NCBI GenBank assembly: GCA_963575645.1
Contig: OY754469.1
Location: forward strand, 14,340,001-14,404,000
DNA from: Xanthostigma xanthostigma
Taxonomy: Eukaryota; Arthropoda; Insecta; Raphidioptera; Raphidiidae
Reading direction: 5' to 3'
Length of the DNA: 64,000 bases
Within the stretch, counting starts at the first letter, position 1, and every line of letters starts with the position of its first letter. A program made the translations under genes and the position numbers. This document shows, in pieces, positions 51,806 through 64,000 of the stretch. The notes below the pieces were generated by a model. That model saw nothing but the letters and a program-made list of their open reading frames with translations, had not been told where the DNA came from and searched no databases.

Positions 51806-53918
51806 TTTGTCACTGTAAAAATCCAATCAAATCAACTGTCTTCAGACATAACCTATGTAAAAGACGGCTGCAAACCGGTTTGAAGTTATCTGAAAAACCA
51901 GTGCCCCTCAAACAATTTCAACTACGATTGGACGACTACAAGGTAAAGGGAGGTTTTTGTTCTAAAATAATAAATACCATACACAGACAAAAAAATCATT
52001 GTATTTTGTCTCAGGTTACCATTTTTGTTCTTTCACGCTGAACACTTCACAAATCTCTGTACAGTATTTTTATTTTATTTAAATGTGCGATTTTATTTAG
52101 AGAAGCACCTTATTTAAACTTTTACACTCGTTTCGGTCTTAATTCAAACATTGCACGGTTTGTAACTTTTCGTTTATTGATAAAACCCAAACTATCTTAT
52201 ATCGATCAACGTTCGATCGATCAGATAAATAAATTAAAAGATTACTCCTCGAATAATTCTAATCAACATATTTTTTTTTAAATATAAATGATCCATACAA
52301 ATGTATAATATATAATATTATAAGCTTTATGAATCGTATTCTCTAATTGAAAATAAATTATTTATGTGTATAAAAATCTAAAAATTACTTTATTTTAAAG
52401 ATCAATAAAAAAAAGTAACTTTTTTAAATAAAAGTAATCTTTAAATAGATTTACAATAATCGATCGCTTAGCTCAATATATTTCAACGGGAACATTAAAA
52501 ACATTTGGAATAAAAAATTCTCAAAATTTTCACTATTCAAAAGGTGTTGAATAAGTTAATAGTACATTCAAATGACAATGTTTTAATGTAAATATTTGTC
52601 AAATGTATACTATAAACTTCGTTAAGTCTTATATTTATAATTTTATTACAAATAATAAAAGTAATGTTCCTACAGAAATATAATCACTTGAAGCACGAAA
52701 TTAAATAATTTTAAAGTATGCTGCATGTCGAGAAAAATAAATTTACACTGATTACATGATAATATAGCTTATTATGCTACATAAATTGCGCATTCCGCGG
52801 CCATTTTCTATTCGAATTACGTGATTCTCTGTAAGTTCGCCCGCAATGCTCTTCTTTTTTACCATTAAAAACAAAGGATTATTATGTTACGGAGTACCTA
52901 TTTTACTGTCTTGTTTCTAAGCGATTTTCTCTGTAAAAAATCAAAGTTACAGAAAATTTACATGAACTTTTTTTGTGTAATTCGTATGGAGAATGACTGT
53001 CGAGATATGTGGCAAAATTTTATAATAAAGAACGTGTCACGAAACATAACTTTTCTAACCAATAACAAACAAGTTCCCTTTGCAAAAGTAGGCTTCTTTA
53101 CGGAAACAAACTCACAGACCACCGATGCTAGAAATTTTTCAAAAATATAATCATACTTCTCCCTTTTCATTTTTAGATTTTCATATTAATAAATCCTTTT
53201 ATCTAATTTTGAAACAAATTGAATAACGTTTATTTGCGAAAATAATTCTAGAAGAAAAAAAAAACTAAAATGAAGTCAATGATTACGAGATAATATTAAA
53301 AACTACAATATACATAATGCAATAAAAAAAAGATGATCAACCGTAAAAATTAAGAGTCGATAATAAATTTTAGAATTATTTTCTTATAACAGAACAGTTT
53401 TATGCAGTGCCCAAGTACGTTTTTCTACAAAAGAAAACAATATGACAGACTGTAGTTCTATTTATATTGTCCGATCAGAATATTTTACATTAGGAATGGT
53501 TCCGATCGACTTCGAAATAAAACAGTATGAAATTTAATAAACACGCTCTACAATCGATCAAACTATTTTTAATTAAGAAGACATACGAGTTACCGATTTC
53601 ATAAAACTGTAATTAACAGTAAACATCGATGACACTGTATTATTTGACACGAAAAAAAAAAAAATACTAACATTGGACATCACAGATACAGAAACATAAT
53701 CATCGATGTTCAACTGTTAGCGAGATTCAATTGTTTGTATTATAGATATAATGTAAATGTAAAAGAAGACTAGTAGAAATTAGTACAATAATGCATTACC
53801 CGCCATAAAATACAAGTCAAGAAATCATGAGTCATTATAAATTGCGTCCAGTTGTCAACAGCTCTGTTCAAGCATGAATTTAGTTTGTTTGTTGAAATTC
53901 TGAACCCCTAAAGCGTCT
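51806..53918. other. DDX47 upstream region and AT-rich spacer
   Basis: The first 200 bases should contain the DDX47 promoter and 5' UTR; no clear core motif. The rest is AT-rich unique sequence. No supported coding exon on either strand. Confidence 0.4.
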
Positions 53919-54103
53919 GTCGTTAATACAGAACTCTTCGGATATAACTGCGTGTTTGTTGGTCAAATTTTCGGACTCCCCGGATTGTTCAAACCTAGTT
54001 CCAGCAATTCTAGGAACCTACAACTACTAGAACTGAGTTCAAACAGTTCGAGAATTTCATGAACAAACGCAGTTGTATTAAAAGAATTCTGTATTTTACC
54101 GAC
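53919..54103. mobile_element. Palindromic MITE X, copy 1
   Basis: TAATACAGAACTCTTCGGAT and partial complement; matches 56347-56522 in arrangement, including CAATTCTxGGxxxCTA in the centre. More diverged copy. Confidence 0.55.
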
Positions 54104-56346
54104 ACATGCTTTGACAGTTCAAAACTTACCAACAAACGCACAAACTGTAGATGTTTATGCGCAGGCGTCGCACAGTGATTGTTTCTTACTGATACTTACG
54201 ATTTATAACGGAATAAAACTCTGTATTAAAACAGCAATGGCGGAATACAAGTTTGTACGCAATATCATCTAGTCTTACGATAAAACAGGTACAAATGACA
54301 GCAGAGCCAACAGTCTGATGCCAAGTGATAAAATTCTAATCGATTACCTAACGCACTAAAAAGCATTTTTTATTACCCCATGTGCGTATTTTACACACGT
54401 CATAAATGGATATTTTGATTTTTATTTCTAACCAATATCTGGATACAAATAATTTGAAAAAACATCGGTATTTTAAGATCATGATTATAAATCGTTCAAA
54501 TTGATTTGTCACTTAAATTACTGAAATAAATTATGCGGAATTCAAAATATTTATTTTATAATCTAAATATACATTAAACTCAAAAAGTTAAACAATTATC
54601 AGCCGATATTAAAAATAACAGCAAAGTAACTTTCTTTTTTTGAAAAAAAAAATCAATATTAAACAACAGTATAAGCTGTAGTCATAAATTTCAAATTGAT
54701 TTTAATATATAAAAAAATATCCATTTACAATAATCGAAATGAATAATTTTAAAATATAAATAAAACTAACATTTTTTTTATATATAAACAAAATTGAATC
54801 ACTTTTGTTTGATTAGAAAAAAATAGTACATGATAATTTTTTTTCTGATACAACTGCCAAAATATAATAAGACAAACAGTTCACTCTTTATAAATTATGT
54901 TTTCTATGTTTTTTTTTATTTCTTTTTTTTCAAATATTAACAAGGTTTAATATGACTTTTTTTTGAAGTCCGTAAATATAAAATCATTTATTCAAACGTT
55001 TACTATAGTCTTTATTGTATGTAAAAACAATAATTTGTTATCGAACAATACATTTTTCTCAAATTTTTGCATAGGATTGTATTTACAGAGCACCAAGCTT
55101 GGAAATGATATGAAAGAAGAAAAAAACGAAAGATATTTTTCCTCTCATCGGGAAAGTTAATATTTTTACAACTTTTTGAGACGACTAGAAAAAAAAACAA
55201 TGTCATGGAACAATGACTCGACTACAAAGTTCGTTGTTTTCTGCACAATTGAATGTTACACAATTTTTTTGTTAGTCAAGAAGCGCATTTTTATCACACA
55301 GGCACTTGAAATAGCTGGGATAATTTGCAAGGCCAATTTCATTCAAAAACCAGTTTAATGATATGCACAGAAAACAAACGAGCGCCAGTATTGATTAATA
55401 CATGAAAAATGTGGCGGTGATTCTCATTTTTTTTTTGTTTTGAGGTAGTTTCAGTTCAAGAAAACAAATTACAGAATTTTATTAATTGTTTCGGTGGACT
55501 TTTGAGATAAAATGGAAACAGAAATTGTTTCTAGAGTGCAGCTTAATCAATACATTAATCTTTTTGCATTGTAAAATATTTACACAAATTATATCACAAC
55601 GGATTTAAGTTTTAGAGTAACCTGCCATTCTAGAAACGATCTATGTACGAGTTCGGGGCAATAGAATTTGTTATTGAGACGTCCGAACAATCTAAAAAAA
55701 TAGTTTAATCAGTTTTTAAGACTAGATTTAATATTTAAAAAGACGTCTTCAAAATTCGTCGCCCCGTACACATGAGACTAGGAGATAAAAAACATTGACA
55801 TAATTTTAAAAGGGAAATCTAAATAATGAAAACGATTGAAAAGGATTTCAAACACTATAAAAACGAAGTTTTTTCGTGTCTACCAGTAAAAATAAATTTA
55901 AAACACAATTTTGAAACAAAATTATGCGTTCGTTTCGATGTTGATGAATCAATATTAATTTTCAATTTTTTGAGCTTAGATCGATCACAGTAAAGCAATG
56001 ACACAGAATACATCAATGAAAATAGAACACTGATTTGTCAATGTCGATGCGAGACAACAAGTTTGAACACGGAATTGGTAATTTCACGGAAAATCGACGC
56101 ATATTCCAAGCTTGGACGAAACTTCTACTCTTACTGTTAAGTGACATTTTTTTGAGATCATGTTCATCATAACCATAAAATATTAGTGAGTATGTATACA
56201 GTACCACTGCCATGCCCGATTATATCAGATTTCCAATTTTGCATTGTCGTTGGTATTTGTTCTATAACAGATCGAGGTCGTACTAAGTATTATTAAAAAT
56301 GCCATAACGAAACATAAAATGCCGTAGCTCCATACTGTACGCGCAT
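54104..56346. other. AT-rich stretch, possibly CNOT3 3' UTR
   Basis: No gene, no repeat copy and no inverted-repeat element noticed. See the finding on the transposon-poor interval. Confidence 0.35.
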
Positions 56347-56522
56347 GTCGGCAATACAGGGCTCTTCGAACGCAACTGCGTATTTGTCGGTCAAATTCTC
56401 GAACTCTTCGATTTTGGTTTTGGCAATTCTGGGAGACTAGAGCTTCTAGAATCAAGTTTAAACGGTCCGAGAATTCGACCGACAAAGACGCAATTATGCT
56501 CGAAGAGTTCTGCGTTGCCGAC
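56347..56522. mobile_element. Palindromic MITE X, copy 2
   Basis: GTCGGCAATACAGGGCTCTTCG at the left and complement-like CGAAGAGTTCTGCGTTGCCGAC at the right (each shown here only by its outer motif GTCGGCAA/TTGCCGAC). A 99-codon minus frame across it is an accident of the palindrome. Confidence 0.65.
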
Positions 56523-58861
56523 AAGCAATTCAGTACTTGTCAACAAACATCTAATATATGAATATCATTTTATCAACTTTAAAACAAACAAACGCAAGAA
56601 AGCAACATTTGTATTCTGTAACGTATCTTTGGAAAGAAATGCTTGTGTCTGATTGGCGACTATAACAATGCAAAGTTGGGAATTCTGTTTTAGATGTTGG
56701 CGAGCTACTATTGCGTCCGCAGCATTCAACAATTAACGGCCAGAATGCGGCGAATGCAACGGCTACTGACCAGAATTTCTTAAGCTAATCCGGTGCGATA
56801 AATAATTACAACCCACATTAACTGCCGATAGTTGAACTTTTATAAACAAAAGAAAATATATTCACGTGTAATAAATGATACACGTTATACACATTGCTTG
56901 TGGTTTTTACTAAGATTTCATTATTATTTCGTAAATAAAATAAAGAAACATTCTCAATACTGGTAATGTTGGCACATTCGTTTGTTACAAAAAGAAAACA
57001 TTGAAAATCAATTTCTAGTGTACAACGTTAGCATCGTGTCAGTTTCTGCCATTAAGGTAAAATTTATTTAAAAAAATATTCTTAAAAATGTAACTGGATA
57101 CAGTTTGAGGCATCAAAAACAAAAAAAAAAGATAACATTTGTGTGTGAAGTTTCCAACAAACGCCAAACATACTGTGTAACAATTTAATCAAACGTGCAA
57201 AAAAAAATCCTCTCACATAATTCAAGCCTGGATACACTTTTGAGATAATATAAACACGTAAAAGAATGGAAAAACAGTTGAATTAGATTTTTTAACACTC
57301 TCTTGTTTTGTTGAAAAATATACGCAACTATATTCAGCACAAAAAACGTTTACTAAAAAAAATCTCGTTCCGCAAGTTTATAAAAAAAAAACAAAAACCA
57401 TTTCAATAATACAAATTAGTTTGGTTGTTTTATACTGGGTTATGAATGCACTGTAAGAAAATGGTTAAACAATGAGCTTAGATTGTGACCACACAAATTT
57501 CTTTATACAAAAAGCAATATACAAGTTTTTAATTGATCCTGTTCACAAATAATCGATAAATTGAAATGATACTTTTTTAAATACTATTGTATACATGTAA
57601 TTAATATGGTTTTTCGGACAATTTTCTTTTCGAAACATTTTTTTTAGACAAAATTTGGCTTGAAAAACGATCTCGTTTTAGTCATTTGTTTAAGGGTTTG
57701 ACGACAGTCAACTGTTCCTGAATAATATAAAAACGGTCAATTATATGATCACAATCTAAGATCTTTGTCTAATCGGATTTTCCGACAATGCGTCCATCAA
57801 TCCACCATCAATTTTTGTCGAACACTGGAAGCAATGTTGTCGTAGAATCATTTACAACACGTCAAATAAATGCAACAGAAATTGGACTGAACTAATATTA
57901 CACAATATACACTAATTAATGAAATTGGCCCGTTAAGTAAATGCTCAAAAACAAATGCTCATCACTTCGCATCACATATAGAAAAAAAAAATAATGATAA
58001 AAACACACCCCGCACAATCGATAATACAAAATCACTGCTAATTAATATTTAATTTAAAAATTATTTTATTTTGACTCAACAATTAATTCGAATTACATTG
58101 TTCTCAATATTTTTCGATTTTTTTTCGTTTATGGTTCAAATTTAATTAAGAAATTATTTCCCTGAAAAAAATCCAACTGCTGCTTTCTTTTATTAGGGAA
58201 GAATAATCACATTATACCATATTATTATTATAATTTTTTTTTTAATTAATAAAATTGTAAATTTGTATCTGAGATAATAATATTTATAATATTATTATTA
58301 TTTTTTTTAATTATTAAGTTCTACACAAATAGACTGTACACTTTTCATATTTTTAATAATCTATATACCACAAATTTAAGACTTTTTTCATCAAAAAATG
58401 TTACTGTTTTTTACAAAAGTGAAAATAACAGTTTTGTTTGTTGCACGGGGAACATTTATTTATAAGAGTGTCTTCAACGATGTTTCATTTTGTACTGGGG
58501 GCTCTTCTGCCTTTTGCAATACGTATCACTCACGTCTCCGAATGACTCAAACGTGTCTCGTTAAAAAAAATAACAAATGAAAACAGAACGAAAAATCACT
58601 AGCATCGTGCCCGTTTTCAACACCATATTTAGTAGTCCTTTTCGACGGCATATTTTTTTTTTTAAGAAAGAACAAACAATCGATAACCTGTGTTCAAAAA
58701 ACAATTTAAAATGTGTGTTCATTTTTTCGATATTCGTGACCGTTTTAATGGGCACATTAAACAAAAATATTATGTTCTATCGACAATATCACTTGTGGAC
58801 GTGGAAAATATCCGGGCCGCGTCGCCTCCTCCGTTGCTTTTGTCGTAACGGAAGCAGTGCA
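56523..58861. other. AT-rich stretch next to the CNOT3 stop, likely 3' UTR
   Basis: Immediately downstream (minus strand) of the CNOT3 stop codon; no coding exon or mobile element recognised. Several minus-strand AATAAA-like signals; I cannot say which is used. Confidence 0.4.
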
Positions 58862-62929
<4,068 letters not shown>

Positions 62930-63686
62930 CTATAAAGTTTAAACCAATATTAAAAAAAATACACGTCCACACACATAGCCTGTAGCTATTGAAAATTCAA
63001 TCGTTCCAGATGCAGCAGAAGTCGCGATTCTCTTTGTCTATACAAACAAATGACAAAACAATAATAATAATTGAAAAATGGACACTACTTACATAGAAAG
63101 TTAACTGATAAAAAGCAATTTATTTTTAGTTAGAAAAATATAAATAAAAACTTTAAGTAGACTAAAGTAATATTTAAAAAAATATTTAGTAGTTACAAAG
63201 AAGACATTTAATTTCTAAAATGCATTTTATCGAAATAGCATCTTCTTAAAATGACTTTCGTTATATAACAAAATAATTATTATATGTCATTGCAGAACTA
63301 TTATGTAACTTGCGTATTTGTAAGCATGTTATTTAATTGTTGGCATTTCGACATTCAAGTGATGAATAAAAATTTAGGTGCAAGGTCAATGATATAATAA
63401 TTATTTTGGACACATTTTGATTTTTTACTGGCGGCTACATTTTTGCGCTGGATATATGAAAATTTAATGCGGGTCCAGTACGATAACTGGATGTTCCCAA
63501 ATTTTGACTTTTTTTTAAGTCATAGAAAACGCTAAATTGACGTTCCAAAAAAAAAAAAAAAAACTTTGCGGATTATTCACAAATTTCCTCAACAATACGT
63601 AAAAACTGTTCGTCTTTTACTATCATTTTTTTAATCTAACCAATCAGAAATCACATATACACGTCATAACAACTGGTATAGAATAA
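62930..63686 (-). other. CNOT3 intron, no other feature
   Basis: AT-rich sequence upstream of the first visible CNOT3 exon, without recognised exon or element. Confidence 0.45.
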
Positions 63687-63896
63687 GGCCTAGTTTATAT
63701 GAGAGGCGTTCAACGCGCGTTAGCCCAACGCGCGTTTACAGTTTCTATACAATTGTATATAACTGTTTACATGATAACGCGCGTTGGTGGCGCGTTGGAC
63801 GCGCGTTATCATGTAAACAGTTATATACAATTGTATAGAAGTTGTCAACGCGCGTTGGGCTAACGCGCGTTGAACGCCTCTCATATAAACTAGGCC
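63687..63896. mobile_element. Palindromic MITE M, copy 2
   Basis: Same hairpin as 14611-14823 (GGCCTAGTTTATATGAGAGG ends, GTTCAACGCGCGTT blocks). Flanks TAA and TTA/TAC do not give a clean duplication. Confidence 0.8.
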
Positions 63897-64000
63897 TTAC
63901 TGTATTAGTATCTCACTTTGTATACGGGATCCTGTAATTGTTTTTTTAAAGAATTCTCCCCAAAACGCCCTCCCTTTTTCACTGCGTAAAAAAACGCCAT

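Noticed and set aside
51784-52041. Plus-strand 85-codon frame beginning within DDX47 exon 1 and ending with a possible donor DDYK/GTAAAG
   Set aside because: It overlaps the DDX47 start on the other strand, has no recognisable domain, and no downstream plus-strand exon could be found. A divergent gene remains possible but unsupported.
56225-56524. 99-codon minus frame with an apparent membrane segment
   Set aside because: Most of it lies in MITE X; the hydrophobic end is AT-rich flanking DNA.

Overview
Kind of organism. This is eukaryotic nuclear DNA from an arthropod, most likely an insect. It has AT-rich intergenic DNA, spliced genes with GT-AG introns, a tandem cluster of ZAD-type C2H2 zinc-finger genes (a family that expanded in arthropods), and very many short inverted-repeat transposons and Helitrons. 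I cannot fix the order from sequence alone.

Layout. (1) 1-11,514, plus strand: three tandem C2H2 zinc-finger genes. The first is only a 3' end; the other two are complete ZAD genes of 3 and 4 coding exons. (2) 11.5-34.8 kb: no coding exon recognised. It is a bed of Helitrons, hAT, Harbinger-like, mariner/pogo-like and foldback elements, LINE scraps and a 125-bp tandem array. A probable untranslated first exon at about 18.4-18.8 kb would make most of this a 16-kb first intron. (3) 34,895-45,705, plus strand: an eight-exon gene for a 1071-residue PH-domain protein rich in Tyr-x-x-hydrophobic and proline motifs, predicted to be a membrane-recruited phosphotyrosine docking protein. (4) 46,136-51,805, minus strand: a complete six-exon DEAD-box helicase, DDX47/Rrp3, tail-to-tail with the PH gene. 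(5) 51.8-58.9 kb: AT-rich and unusually transposon-poor, perhaps a long CNOT3 3' UTR. (6) 58,862-62,929, minus strand: the last three coding exons of CNOT3 (CCR4-NOT subunit 3); the rest lies beyond the right edge.

How the genes relate. The zinc-finger genes are paralogues from tandem duplication, with splice phases matching at shared introns. The PH, DDX47 and CNOT3 genes look like unrelated neighbours (signalling, rRNA processing, mRNA deadenylation).

Main discovery candidate. Five small insertions (4871-4924, 2148-2665, 41743-41832, 43970-44285, 48199-48529) have 12-14 bp target duplications. The three long ones are foldback hairpins followed by a roughly 32-40-nt unique tail, and each carries CTGAAGA, a different complementary stem, then GAAA, resembling a hammerhead ribozyme core. 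This architecture recalls Penelope-like retroelements. They look like a non-autonomous, possibly ribozyme-bearing retroposon class.
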